The notes: generated from the sequence alone by a model not told the origin. A stretch of 64,000 nt of DNA from Oligoflexales bacterium (GCA_947479535.1 CANJZQ010000005.1:34680-98679); one strand, 5' to 3'; positions 9,309-18,221 are shown, numbered from the stretch's first letter. Numbers and translations are program-made.

Positions 9309-10472
9309 TCAATCATGGAAAAAGAGAAGGGTGCTGTCGCCGTAACTGAACAGGCGGTAGTACTTCTGAATGGCAGTGGCATACATGGCTTTGGCGTTCC
9401 CAAGGCCAATAAGGGCCGAGATAAGCATAAAAAGAGTCGATTTTGGCTGATGAAAGTTGGTCAGGATCGCATCGGCCACAAGCGGATGAAAGCGTTCTTC
9501 CGCAGTGCGTGGATGAATGAACAGGCTCGTCTCGTGCCACTGGCCAGCCAACTCTTCCGGTGAAATTCCACGCTCGGAAGACATCTTCCAGAGGCTCTCA
9601 AGAGCGCGAAATGAAGTAGTGCCCACGCAGCAAATGGACATTCCAGATTTTTTGGCCGAAAGGACAGCGGACACGGTTTCTGCTGGCACCATGAAAAACT
9701 CTGTATGGATCGGATGCTTTTCGACTTCTTCTTGTCGCACCGGGAGGAATGTTCCTCCCCCAACATGAAGTGTCACCGGCACTTGGCGGATACCTGATTT
9801 GGAAAGGTCTTCCAGGACCGACTTGGTGAAATGAAGTCCCGCCGTAGGGGCCGCCACAGAACCCTTGACCTTGGCGAAGACCGTCTCGTAACGGGCTCGG
9901 TCCCCAGGGTCCCGACGGTGTAGATCATCGCGGCGAATGTAGGGTGGTAGAGGTGTTTCTCCTATCTGCTCGAGCCAGGAAAAAAAATCAAAATGCGCAA
10001 AGGTTGAATCAGCCGTGAATTCAATCTCAATGCAAGGCACCTCCCCCTCGGGGGCGTCCTCAATTTTTTTTATAATACCTTTTACCAAATGGCCTTTCGG
10101 GACTGACGAATCTTTCTTCTCGCCTGAGAAAAGGATAACCGTACCGGCGTGCAGCTTCCGAAGCGGTTTCGCCATTGCACGCCACGTGAGGCCGGTTACT
10201 TGTTCAAGCAAGAAAATTTCGACCCGCGCACCGGTTGGTAAAAACCCATGAAGCCGGCTTTGAAGGACGCTGGTATCATTTAGGATCAGCAACGTCTTTT
10301 CAGGGAGGCACCTCGGCAGATCCTTGAATATGCGATGACCGATGGTGCCGTCGGCGCTTCGCACGAGCAAGCGGGATTCATCACGAACGTCTGCTGGCTT
10401 TTGAGCAACAAGTTCAGGTGGGTAATCATAGTCAAAATCTGCGAGCTTCAAAGGAATCATGGTCGATTGCAA
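9309..10472 (-). CDS. queA: S-adenosylmethionine:tRNA ribosyltransferase-isomerase
   Basis: Queuosine pathway enzyme that transfers and isomerises the ribosyl part of SAM onto preQ1 at tRNA position 34, giving epoxyqueuosine. Family blocks are visible: DYDYPPELVAQKPADVRDESRLLV, LILNDTSVLQSRLHG, the LHVGGGTFLPVR region, GISICC-like GMSICCVGTTS, and DAILTNFHQPKSTLFMLISAL near the end. Length (about 385 residues) is close to normal. Start choice is open: a TTG with AAAGGA seven bases upstream gives the full ORF used here, while an ATG four codons later lacks a ribosome-binding site. Either start sits against the divergent secreted-protein gene, leaving no separate intergenic promoter. Confidence 0.94.
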   Translation of the reverse strand: MQSTMIPLKLADFDYDYPPELVAQKPADVRDESRLLVRSADGTIGHRIFKDLPRCLPEKTLLILNDTSVLQSRLHGFLPTGARVEIFLLEQVTGLTWRAMAKPLRKLHAGTVILFSGEKKDSSVPKGHLVKGIIKKIEDAPEGEVPCIEIEFTADSTFAHFDFFSWLEQIGETPLPPYIRRDDLHRRDPGDRARYETVFAKVKGSVAAPTAGLHFTKSVLEDLSKSGIRQVPVTLHVGGGTFLPVRQEEVEKHPIHTEFFMVPAETVSAVLSAKKSGMSICCVGTTSFRALESLWKMSSERGISPEELAGQWHETSLFIHPRTAEERFHPLVADAILTNFHQPKSTLFMLISALIGLGNAKAMYATAIQKYYRLFSYGDSTLLFFHD

Positions 10473-11900
10473 ATGAAAGTCCTTTTTTTATCTGTTGGGC
10501 CACGGTCATTATATCGTATCGCACTTTGCTGCGCGGTACTTTTGGATGCGGGCCCAGCGTCTGGAGATTGTCCGTCGGCCATCTATGCCGAGGCTGCCGG
10601 TTTCTTGCGTCCACCGCTCGTTAAAGAACGCATTTTCGCGATTTCGCGGACCACAGCAGGCTGGACCAGCGTTCCACACGATGTCATTGCCCTCAGGTCA
10701 GGCGCGCCCTCCCCCTCGTCAGTGAATCCATTTTTCCCCCAACCCCTTTCGGCGCGCCAGTTCATGGCCGATTTCCAGAACCGGTGGTGGGGGCGACCGT
10801 TGTTTTCCAGGCAGGATATTATCGTGACCCCCGCGTTTGAAGGGGGGTTAAAGGTTTCTCCCCATGAGCTGCGGGCCTTTTCGGTGCGGGCGGGATGCGC
10901 TGGCGGACGTTTGTGGGAGTTGGACCAATCCTCGGTGGCAGTCAGCGGCGCAACGTCTAAACAGTTTCTATACCTGATGGGGTGCCAGAGAGCACCCGAT
11001 GGACTCTCGAAATCGTCCGATAATAATGTGCCTGCTGTGATGTTCGATGCCAAGGCGCTGAAGATTGAAAGCCCCGGCTTCCGTTATCAGATGAACCGCG
11101 GCAATCAAATGCTTTTTGACCGGCTCGAGGCATCTGCCGTAAACGGCCCGATGGAAGTTTTTTTGGAGGATGGAAACTTCGACATCAGGGCGGATTTCAA
11201 AAATTTTTTTTCGATGCACTTCACCTCCGGAAATGTCGGATCCAAGATTGTCGGCAGTCGCAATGGTACGGCTTCGGCTCTGGCCCGACTTAATTTTGAG
11301 TTGAATGTGCTGTTTTTACAGTTGGATCTTCAGTTGAACACAGACCTTCTTTTTTTTCGTGACTCCGTTTTTTTACCGATGATCATGAAGATTCCCCGGG
11401 ACGCATGGAAATACGTTCATCCCGGATCGGGTGTCCTCTACAGCTGGTTTCCTGCTCCCGGGACAAAGGCCGTCGAAGGCTGGATCGACATGCCGCGCCG
11501 CACGATCTTCAAATCAAAGGATGATGTAAAAGCCAGATCACGTGAGGTGATGGCAAGGCACTGCCAGTCTGACGGGATTTGCCGTTTCAGGGCAGCCGTC
11601 GGTCGCGGGCCGGACAACCGGATTGTTGTGATGGAGTTGATTGTTCCCCAAAGCCAGGTCCAGGGCGGTTTCTTTCCACAATATGTTTCTGACGCCGTCT
11701 CCGAGGTCGGCGAACTTGGATGGAGTTGGACTGGGTCAAAATCAAAGAGGCGGCGTGAGGGACTTTATTTCGAGTTGTCGCAATTGGCGAAGGGCGAACA
11801 CGGTTTTGACATCTGGTTGCGCTTGATGCCTGGTGACGGCAATCCGAAATCTGCAAGTTTTTGCCCACCGGGGACCGCGGTGCAGGAGATCCGTCACTAA
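10473..11900 (+). CDS. Secreted protein of unknown function
   Basis: I do not recognise this family. The 475-residue product starts MKVLFLSVGPRSLYRIALC with a clear signal peptide (positive n-region, hydrophobic core, cleavage near PASG), followed by a mature protein rich in aromatic residues and short beta-type stretches, with Cys at GCAGG, GCQR, ARHCQ, GICR and SFCPPG positions that could form disulfides. No catalytic motif is evident. The ORF track extends 46 codons upstream into queA on the other strand; the ATG at the signal peptide is preferred although no ribosome-binding site precedes it. Its 3' end overlaps the M14 peptidase by four bases. Confidence 0.7.
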   Translation: MKVLFLSVGPRSLYRIALCCAVLLDAGPASGDCPSAIYAEAAGFLRPPLVKERIFAISRTTAGWTSVPHDVIALRSGAPSPSSVNPFFPQPLSARQFMADFQNRWWGRPLFSRQDIIVTPAFEGGLKVSPHELRAFSVRAGCAGGRLWELDQSSVAVSGATSKQFLYLMGCQRAPDGLSKSSDNNVPAVMFDAKALKIESPGFRYQMNRGNQMLFDRLEASAVNGPMEVFLEDGNFDIRADFKNFFSMHFTSGNVGSKIVGSRNGTASALARLNFELNVLFLQLDLQLNTDLLFFRDSVFLPMIMKIPRDAWKYVHPGSGVLYSWFPAPGTKAVEGWIDMPRRTIFKSKDDVKARSREVMARHCQSDGICRFRAAVGRGPDNRIVVMELIVPQSQVQGGFFPQYVSDAVSEVGELGWSWTGSKSKRRREGLYFELSQLAKGEHGFDIWLRLMPGDGNPKSASFCPPGTAVQEIRH

Positions 11901-13048
11901 ATCGAAGACGAATCACTTCGCTTAAAATTGCGTTTGTCGTGATCGCTGTAAAAGCGGGTTGCATTGCCGCCGGTTGTCGTTCTCGCTTCATGGAAGGGAT
12001 AGCGGATCAATGCCTCCAAGCCAGGCCGGAATTGATTCCAGTAGGAATCCATTTTTTCTGGTTTGGTTGTTTCAAGCTCAAGGGTGATGGTGGGAATGCT
12101 ACGTTCATTGCCAGCATAGTTCCCCAGGGATCCCGGGTAAAAAGAGTAGTCAACAATCCGGTAATTTCGTGAACTTTCAGATATGTCGCGAACCAGTTTT
12201 TTCGCCTTGGCTTCGCTGTTGGTCAGGGCGCGCGGCAATTGATCGCCAGGGCCATCATAGTCAAGAAAGCCAAGTGGTGCATGGATCGATAAAATTTTGT
12301 CCGGATCAAACTCGTCGATCAATTGGATTTGAAATACGGTTTCAATTTCTGAATTCGGAAAGTGCCCGGGAAAATGGCTCAGGCTTTTTTGGCGCCGTTC
12401 TTCCCACCAGTGTTTGGCCCTTGGATACCAGTCGGTGGTGAAGAAGTTTCGGTTTAGATCAACTCCAAGACGGTTGGTTCTAGTCGGCATTGCATTTGGA
12501 TTGCCCTTGATCCTTAGGAAACCGTCAGGATTCACGAGGGGCGCAATGACGACGTGAATTCCCAGTTTTTCGTAAAGTTCTGGTTTTTCTTGCAGCAGCC
12601 GCGCAAACCGGAAGGCAATGGGGATCGGTGTCAGTTCGTCGGGGTGGACTCCGCCAAGCAACAAGGTGGTCTCTTCACCTGCGCCAAATTCAGCATAGAT
12701 CAGAGGCCTGCCGTCGTTTGATTTCAATCCGGCTTTCCAGGCAACCGATCCGCAAGGGTCTTTTTCCCAGCGAAAGCGCTTGAAGGCTTCGCCCAGTTCG
12801 GCGCACATCCGCGTGATTTCGCTTTTTCCGGCTTGCGCGTCAAAAATAAAGTTTTTTAGCTGACGTGCATTGATGATCGGAATCGGCGCAAAGCCAATTC
12901 CAAGGGGTAGATCGACGGGATTTGATTCAAGGGTAGACGCTTGCGCTTTTAACGGGAGCGCGATCTGGCTCACGACAAGGGCGCTCAAGAGGGCGAGCGA
13001 AAAACTCCTTGCCCGTTTTCTCAAAGCAGTGGCCGCAGTAGATGGCAT
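11897..13048 (-). CDS. Secreted M14-family zinc carboxypeptidase, murein peptide amidase-like
   Basis: Probable periplasmic zinc peptidase acting on peptides, perhaps murein peptides as in MpaA. A signal peptide (RKRARSFSLALLSALVVS, cleavage after AQA) precedes the catalytic domain. Zinc ligands are visible as LGGVHPDE (HxxE) and the histidine of ILSIHAPLG; GVDLNRNF is the usual substrate-site block, and TITLELET supplies the likely catalytic glutamate. Length (383) is somewhat above MpaA because of the signal peptide and N-terminal extension. The signal-peptide region overlaps the 3' end of the SprT-like gene by about 120 bases in another frame. Confidence 0.82.
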   Translation of the reverse strand: MPSTAATALRKRARSFSLALLSALVVSQIALPLKAQASTLESNPVDLPLGIGFAPIPIINARQLKNFIFDAQAGKSEITRMCAELGEAFKRFRWEKDPCGSVAWKAGLKSNDGRPLIYAEFGAGEETTLLLGGVHPDELTPIPIAFRFARLLQEKPELYEKLGIHVVIAPLVNPDGFLRIKGNPNAMPTRTNRLGVDLNRNFFTTDWYPRAKHWWEERRQKSLSHFPGHFPNSEIETVFQIQLIDEFDPDKILSIHAPLGFLDYDGPGDQLPRALTNSEAKAKKLVRDISESSRNYRIVDYSFYPGSLGNYAGNERSIPTITLELETTKPEKMDSYWNQFRPGLEALIRYPFHEARTTTGGNATRFYSDHDKRNFKRSDSSSI

Positions 13049-13556
13049 GCCGCAATTTTTCCCTTACATACCAGCGGTTTTGACAGTTAGGACAACTGTA
13101 AATGTATTTCGCTTCTGGCGCCAGCCTTCTGTGGATATGGACCGCCTGGTCTACCGGAAGCCCCGTCGCCCGAAACTCATTCATTTTCACATAAAACCTG
13201 CGCGTATGCCCAGGATCCAAAAGGCAATCGTAGAGCCAGACGTGAATCAATTCATGAAAGAGCGTGTAGGGAAGAAGTCGTGGATCCCTGGAGAAATAGT
13301 TCAGGTTGAGTTTTATCTTTCGTTCAAAAAGGTACGCCAGGCCAAGTTTTTGCTTCATCCTTGAATTAAAATCGATTTGCACGCCAGGTAGAAGACAGCC
13401 CTCCGGTTGATTCCGGAAAAATGGCATGAAACGGACATAGTAATCATAGGCCAAGGCTTCCAGCGAAGGGCGGTCGATCGTCCTTTCGCCGCACGCTGTA
13501 TCCAACATGGGGTGAAACCACTGGGGCTTCACCCTTTGTACGATTTCCGTGTCCAT
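12927..13556 (-). CDS. SprT-like putative zinc metalloprotease
   Basis: Cytoplasmic SprT/Spartan-like protein. The 209-residue product has the HExxH motif in LFHELIHVWLYD (about residue 100) and a further histidine a short distance downstream (GHTRRFYVKMNEF), as in SprT proteins. A zinc ribbon follows: YSCPNCQNRW and IYCGHCFEKTG (CxxC...CxxC). Function is unproven; eukaryotic relatives cleave DNA-protein crosslinks. The track start would overlap the LuxE-LuxC fusion gene, so an internal ATG (MDTEIVQRV) is used, though no strong ribosome-binding site is seen. The C-terminal tail after the ribbon is basic, proline-containing and overprinted by the signal peptide of the next gene. Confidence 0.78.
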   Translation of the reverse strand: MDTEIVQRVKPQWFHPMLDTACGERTIDRPSLEALAYDYYVRFMPFFRNQPEGCLLPGVQIDFNSRMKQKLGLAYLFERKIKLNLNYFSRDPRLLPYTLFHELIHVWLYDCLLDPGHTRRFYVKMNEFRATGLPVDQAVHIHRRLAPEAKYIYSCPNCQNRWYVREKLRHAIYCGHCFEKTGKEFFARPLERPCREPDRAPVKSASVYP

Positions 13557-13608
13557 CTTCGTGACTCGAAAAAAACAGGTTTGGAATTGCTTGAGCCAAG
13601 CAAGCCTA

Positions 13609-15858
13609 TCACGAGGGCAGGAAAATTGGCTGACCAAAATGGAGGCCGTCCCAGGCCGGCTGATTGGCGCAGCCAAGGGGTCTTATCTCAATCCCAGACG
13701 GTAAATTTTGACCTTGAAGTTCAGAAGGCAATGTCAGCAATTTTATTTGGGGCCACGCCTTGCGCCAGCTTGCGAGGATGTCGTTCACGGGTGTGCCTGC
13801 CGGGATGGGACAAACCCTGATTTGTGGACCAAATGTGGCGGGCTCTGCATCGAGGGCAACCTGCACAACCGGCATCCCGCGCCCTGGCCAACGCAGCATT
13901 TTTTGACCGAGGCTGCGCAACAGCAGGCCGGCCTGGTGGCGCTCAGGCAAGGCTTCGCCCCAGGCAAACCACCACTGTTTTCGCAGAACCTCCTGAACCT
14001 CATCGGCCAGACGCGCGGCGCTTGAGTCGGGTGGAACAAGGATCCCCAACAAGCGGCTAGACATGCAGCCTTGCTGCATCAAAGAAAAGGTATCTCGCAA
14101 AATTTCTGGCAGGTTTATTTCCAAATTCTGCAGGTCGATCATGCTGACGGCAACGGCCTCGCCATGCCCGATGACTCGGGTCGATTCTGGTACAGAGGCG
14201 CGAATGGCCTCGATGGTGGCGTCGTCTCCAAATGCCATGACGGCATCCCAAACACGATTTTGCGCGGGTATTTTCTGAAATTCCGTTGTCGTGAATTCCG
14301 TTTTATGGAAACGAAATTCCGGGGGCAGCAGTTCAATGTGGACTCCGGCCCCCAAGAGACGAGCGACCAATCTGCAAATGAATGATCCAGGATGGCTTTG
14401 TCCGCGGTTTAGACGGATTGAAACGTCACATCCCGACGCAAGGGCAATGGTCATCGGGTAAACAACCGCCAGGGGATGGCTGTTAGGCGGAATGATGAGA
14501 AGGCTTTTGCCAATGGAGCCGATGCCAGAAGTGGCCAAGCAACTCATCCAGGCATCTTGATTGTGCAAAACCCTGGTGATGCTCACGAGGAGGTCTTCCA
14601 GGGCGAGTTTCGCGGCTTTGCGTGATTCGGTGGCTTGCACCATCGCGTCGAAAGCCTCGTGGCTTTTGATAAACGCCTCGACTGCGCCAAGCACAAGACT
14701 GTTGCCGGGCTGCCTTGAGGAATTGGCGGCTCGCGCAGAAATCTTCACGGGGCGCGGAGTGTTTTCGGTGCCTTCGTGGAGTACTTCTGCCAACAAGGAA
14801 CAACCCTTGAGCGGAGCGGTGTGGGCACGGCCAAGGAGTTCAAAGGAGCCGTCCGCCGCCAATCGCACGACATCTTCAGTGACGATCGGGGCCGGGATGT
14901 CGACACGGTTGAAATCAAAGACGCCAAGCAAGCCAGTTCCACTTCGCGAAGCCGTCATGACCAGGGAGTCGCTGGAATCAGGACCGGGAGGGTTGCCGGC
15001 CAGGCGTTGCTTCAGACCGTCGACAACAAAGGGGATGACGTTTTTCTGAAATCGCAGAACGCCGCGCTCGGGAGCCTGCACCGTATAGGCCGCTGATGCC
15101 AGTTCACTCATCCCGTATTCCGAGATGATGTGGGAGCGAGGAATCCGAAAACCCCTTTCCAGCGAATCAATCAGCCAGGCTTCACTGACCTCTCGAACCT
15201 TGCCTTTGGTTCCACCCGTATAGAAAGCCAGGCTGCCCCGCGGCAAAACCGGCAAAAGACGGCGGTCGATCAAGGGAATAAAGTGAAATGAAGTCCCAAA
15301 AATCCAAACCGGCGAGTCCGATTCTTTTAACAAATTACCGAAATCATTTAGGAAATTCGGTTCCTCGCGAAGCCCGCCGGGAACCTTCAGATAGGCCACC
15401 GGCATGGTTTGGCCGAGCCACTCCACCATTGCAGCAAGGCTGCTTTCGGGCCAGTCTGCCGTTGGCGGAATCAGGCTGATCCCTCTCGCCTTCGGGTCGG
15501 CTCCACGGGATTTGAGAACTTGGGCAAATCCATCGGTGATTGCCGATTGATAGGCCGCCAAACCCGCCTCCGAAAAACTTGACAAGGATCTTCCCTGGGC
15601 GCTGGTGCCGCTGGAACGGAAAATCCGTGCCCCTTCGAAGCTCCCCTGGGCAACGGAGGATACATCTAAGGCTCTGAAAGAGTTGATGTTTATCGCATGG
15701 AAAGGGGTGGATTCCCCGTCCAATTCGAGCCTTGGGAAGAGGCTTGCTGCCCCACCCTCCACGTGGCCCTTCGCATGGGCCAGCAATCGGCGGAGGGCAA
15801 CATCATGGCGTGCAATAAATTCCGCAGGGAGATAAAGTTTGTCGATGTCGTTTATCAA
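13609..15858 (-). CDS. LuxE-like acyl-protein synthetase fused to LuxC-like acyl-CoA reductase
   Basis: A single ORF holds two parts of the bacterial fatty-acid reductase system. The first half looks like LuxE (adenylating acyl-protein synthetase): RSSGTSAQGRS is the nucleotide-binding loop, followed by FYTGGTKGKVREVS and SEYGMSELASAAYT. The second half (from about residue 400) looks like LuxC: LIIPPNSHPLAVVYPMT, GCDVSIRLNRGQ, and QQGCMSSRLLGILV, whose cysteine (about residue 598) matches the acyl-accepting site. No luciferase (LuxA/LuxB) or LuxD gene is in the window, so the product is probably a fatty aldehyde or alcohol rather than light. The ATG start in the track lies inside antisense scpA; a TTG that removes this overlap is used here, with limited certainty. 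Confidence 0.78.
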   Translation of the reverse strand: MINDIDKLYLPAEFIARHDVALRRLLAHAKGHVEGGAASLFPRLELDGESTPFHAININSFRALDVSSVAQGSFEGARIFRSSGTSAQGRSLSSFSEAGLAAYQSAITDGFAQVLKSRGADPKARGISLIPPTADWPESSLAAMVEWLGQTMPVAYLKVPGGLREEPNFLNDFGNLLKESDSPVWIFGTSFHFIPLIDRRLLPVLPRGSLAFYTGGTKGKVREVSEAWLIDSLERGFRIPRSHIISEYGMSELASAAYTVQAPERGVLRFQKNVIPFVVDGLKQRLAGNPPGPDSSDSLVMTASRSGTGLLGVFDFNRVDIPAPIVTEDVVRLAADGSFELLGRAHTAPLKGCSLLAEVLHEGTENTPRPVKISARAANSSRQPGNSLVLGAVEAFIKSHEAFDAMVQATESRKAAKLALEDLLVSITRVLHNQDAWMSCLATSGIGSIGKSLLIIPPNSHPLAVVYPMTIALASGCDVSIRLNRGQSHPGSFICRLVARLLGAGVHIELLPPEFRFHKTEFTTTEFQKIPAQNRVWDAVMAFGDDATIEAIRASVPESTRVIGHGEAVAVSMIDLQNLEINLPEILRDTFSLMQQGCMSSRLLGILVPPDSSAARLADEVQEVLRKQWWFAWGEALPERHQAGLLLRSLGQKMLRWPGRGMPVVQVALDAEPATFGPQIRVCPIPAGTPVNDILASWRKAWPQIKLLTLPSELQGQNLPSGIEIRPLGCANQPAWDGLHFGQPIFLPS

Positions 15859-15879
15859 GGTTATAAAAGCCGGATAATC

Positions 15880-16671
15880 ATGAGCAGTGAATACTTTATC
15901 AAACTCGATCACTTCGAAGGTCCTTTGGACCTTCTGCTGCACCTTATTCGCGTGCACGAGATCGATATTTTTGACATCGACATTTTCAAACTTTCGACCG
16001 AGTACGTCGGCTACCTTCGCCTGATGAAATTTGATGACCTTTCCGATGCGGGTGCCTTCATTGAGATGGCGGCGACCCTGATCGAAATCAAGTCCCGGAT
16101 GCTTCTACCCCAGGACGAGCGCAAGGTCACCAACGAGGACGGTGAGGAAGAAGATCCTGTTCTGGCCCTGCAGCAGCGCCTGATTCAGTACGAGGCCATT
16201 CGAAAAGCCGCGGCGGCTTTGGCCCTGCTGCCTCAGGTTGGTGTAGAAATTCAGACCAACTGGGAATGGCAACGCTTGGAAGAGGTTTTCAAGGACGTGG
16301 AGGCTCCGCTTAAGGGCGACCCCGCCATGCTGGTCGTCATGTACGAACAGATGCTGCAGTCTCTTGGCGATCGCAAAGTCACGCGGGTTGAAGCGCAGCG
16401 TCACATGGTAAGCCTTGAAGAAACCATCGCCCGCATGTCGGCTGATGTTGATGTTTTGCGTTTCGCCTTGTTTCAGGGTTTTTACAACCGGTTTGAATCG
16501 CGCTACGAATTGGTCGTTCACATATTGGCCGTTCTTGAGCTGGCCCGGCAGTTTAAAATGAAGTTTTACCAGCAAGATCTGATGGGTCCGCTGTGGATTT
16601 ACCAGCCGGATTGTGATGTGACCGATCTGCCTTTTCATGAATCCAAAGAGCAAATGATGGTGGAAGCATGA
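15880..16671 (+). CDS. scpA: Segregation and condensation protein A
   Basis: Kleisin subunit of the SMC-ScpAB condensin complex, which organises the nucleoid for segregation. The chosen ATG begins MSSEYFIKLDHFEGPLDLLL, matching the conserved ScpA N-terminus; the track ORF adds 61 antisense-derived codons. Further family blocks include LIRVHEIDIFDIDI and FIEMAATLIEIKSRMLLP. At 263 residues it is a normal length, with a winged-helix C-terminal region (about 180-250). Its stop overlaps the scpB start as ATGA, implying translational coupling. No smc gene is in this window. Confidence 0.93.
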   Translation: MSSEYFIKLDHFEGPLDLLLHLIRVHEIDIFDIDIFKLSTEYVGYLRLMKFDDLSDAGAFIEMAATLIEIKSRMLLPQDERKVTNEDGEEEDPVLALQQRLIQYEAIRKAAAALALLPQVGVEIQTNWEWQRLEEVFKDVEAPLKGDPAMLVVMYEQMLQSLGDRKVTRVEAQRHMVSLEETIARMSADVDVLRFALFQGFYNRFESRYELVVHILAVLELARQFKMKFYQQDLMGPLWIYQPDCDVTDLPFHESKEQMMVEA

Positions 16672-17495
16672 ACGAAGAAGAAGTGTTGAATCAGGAAGTA
16701 TTTCCAGAGGCTTCTCAGGAAGTTTTTCAGGAAGTTTCTGACGAGGAACTTGAGCAAATCAGCCTGCCCCTGGACGAGGGGTTGCGTTTGGATGCCAAGG
16801 TTGAGGCCGTGATTTTTGCATCGCAAAAACCCCTCAAGACGATGGAGATTTTCGATTTGGTCCAAGGGGAAGCCGGGGGCCCGACAACGTTGAAAGACGT
16901 TCAAGAGTGCTTGTCCCAGCTGCTTGAATACTACCGGGACCGTGCCGGGGGCTTCACCCTGCGCTACACGAGGGGTATTGGCTACCAGTTCCAAACGGTG
17001 CCGGCGGCGGCCCCCATTTTGGAGCGTCAGTTTTCCCAGCGTCCCCGGCCGATCAGCCGGGCTGCCCTTGAAACTCTGGCCATCATTGCCTACCGGCAGC
17101 CAGTGACTCGCGCCGAAGTCGAATACATCCGCGGCGTCGATGCCGGCAGTATTGTGAAGAACCTGCTGGAACGAGACTTGATCGCCTGCACGGGCCGCAA
17201 GGAAATCGCCGGTCGCCCGATGGTATTTAGTACCACCCAGGAGTTTTTGAAGGTATTCCAGCTTTCTCATGTGAAGGACCTGCCGACGCTTGAGTCCTTC
17301 CAGCCATCTCACGAAGCCCTGCAAAAGGCCTTGGAGAAACTGGAGCAAGGCGAACAACTAGTTGATGTCGAGGACTATATCGGTGACGAGCCAGGTAGCA
17401 TCCAAATTGAAGCCGCAGACGAAAATGCGGATCCAGAAATTTCTTTCCCAGCAGGAGATCTGCTCCCGCCGGGAGGCGGAGAGGTGGATCTCTGA
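16668..17495 (+). CDS. scpB: Segregation and condensation protein B
   Basis: Winged-helix dimer that binds ScpA in the SMC complex. The core reads LDAKVEAVIFASQKPLKTMEI, then RPISRAALETLAIIAYRQPVTRAEVEYIRGV and LLERDLIACTGRKEIAGRP, the most conserved ScpB block. The 275-residue protein has an acidic N-terminal extension of about 35 residues containing QEVF repeats and an acidic C-terminal tail. The tail is co-encoded with the N-terminus of the downstream RsuA-like protein, whose chosen start lies 71 bases before the scpB stop. Confidence 0.92.
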   Translation: MNEEEVLNQEVFPEASQEVFQEVSDEELEQISLPLDEGLRLDAKVEAVIFASQKPLKTMEIFDLVQGEAGGPTTLKDVQECLSQLLEYYRDRAGGFTLRYTRGIGYQFQTVPAAAPILERQFSQRPRPISRAALETLAIIAYRQPVTRAEVEYIRGVDAGSIVKNLLERDLIACTGRKEIAGRPMVFSTTQEFLKVFQLSHVKDLPTLESFQPSHEALQKALEKLEQGEQLVDVEDYIGDEPGSIQIEAADENADPEISFPAGDLLPPGGGEVDL

Positions 17496-18216
17496 GGGGC
17501 GCATTGAGGTTAATGGCAAGGTCGTGACCAGTGCGACCAGGATGTTCGATCCTGCAGCCGACCGGATTAAAGTTGACGGCAAGTCGGTCAAGATAACGTC
17601 TGTTCCCGCAAGTCCCGACGGCAGCCCAGAAATGCCCCTGGTCTACTGGTTGCTCCACAAACCAGCCGGCCTGGCTCTGGAAAAAAATGCTGCCACGGAC
17701 ACGATCTACCAACTGCCCCGCCTTGCGCGCCTTTCGTTCAAGGTAAAGGTCGCCAGCTCGCTTGGAAAAAATTCGGAAGGGCTTTGCCTTCTGACCAACG
17801 ACGAAGAATTTGCGCAGGCTTTTCGCAATCTGGAAAACCTTGAGCAAACTTTGCTGATCATGACCGATCGTCGCCTTGAAGACGAAGAGATCGCTCAGCT
17901 GATGCCGGCAAAAACCATCGGCCGTCCCCTGATGAAAATGGAATACCGCCACAAGGCCAAACTGGGCGCGACCTATGGCTTTTGGTACTTCGTTCAAGGC
18001 AGCCTTTTCGGGATGAAGCGCAAGCTTGAAGCGGGGCTGAAACGCCTGAAAGTCAGTCCTCACAAGTTTATCCAGTTGTCCCTCGCCGGAGTCGAATTGC
18101 CGGAAGATTTGAAGCCCGGGGACTACGTCCAGCTGCCAGCGGCAGACATCCGCCGGTTGAAAGCAATGACCCGCAAGAAATTACCCAAGGCACCAGGAAA
18201 ACCGCGGAAGGGATAA
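17425..18216 (+). CDS. RsuA/RluB-family pseudouridine synthase homologue, catalytic motif lost
   Basis: An N-terminal S4 RNA-binding domain is clear (MRIQKFLSQQEICSRREAER... IEVNGKVV, about 1-60) and the family context next to scpAB is standard for rluB. However, the catalytic GRLD(xN)TxGLLLLTND block appears as SSLGKNSEGLCLLTND, so the aspartate that attacks the uridine is replaced by glycine and the preceding arginine is also gone. The HPSxxxxKxYxV block and the C-terminal RQVRRML helix are equally poorly conserved (GMKRKLEAGL). The product (264 residues) may bind RNA without modifying it. The track start is earlier, inside scpB; the family-typical MRIQKFL start is preferred. The reading frame is intact, so this is not simple decay. 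Confidence 0.83.
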   Translation: MRIQKFLSQQEICSRREAERWISEGRIEVNGKVVTSATRMFDPAADRIKVDGKSVKITSVPASPDGSPEMPLVYWLLHKPAGLALEKNAATDTIYQLPRLARLSFKVKVASSLGKNSEGLCLLTNDEEFAQAFRNLENLEQTLLIMTDRRLEDEEIAQLMPAKTIGRPLMKMEYRHKAKLGATYGFWYFVQGSLFGMKRKLEAGLKRLKVSPHKFIQLSLAGVELPEDLKPGDYVQLPAADIRRLKAMTRKKLPKAPGKPRKG

Positions 18217-18221
18217 TCACG

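Noticed and set aside
9309-9768. Small ORFs near the queA 3' end
   Set aside because: All are shadows of queA; no independent start or domain.
13609-15858. Bioluminescence operon
   Set aside because: Only LuxE- and LuxC-like domains are present; there is no luciferase pair or flavin reductase.
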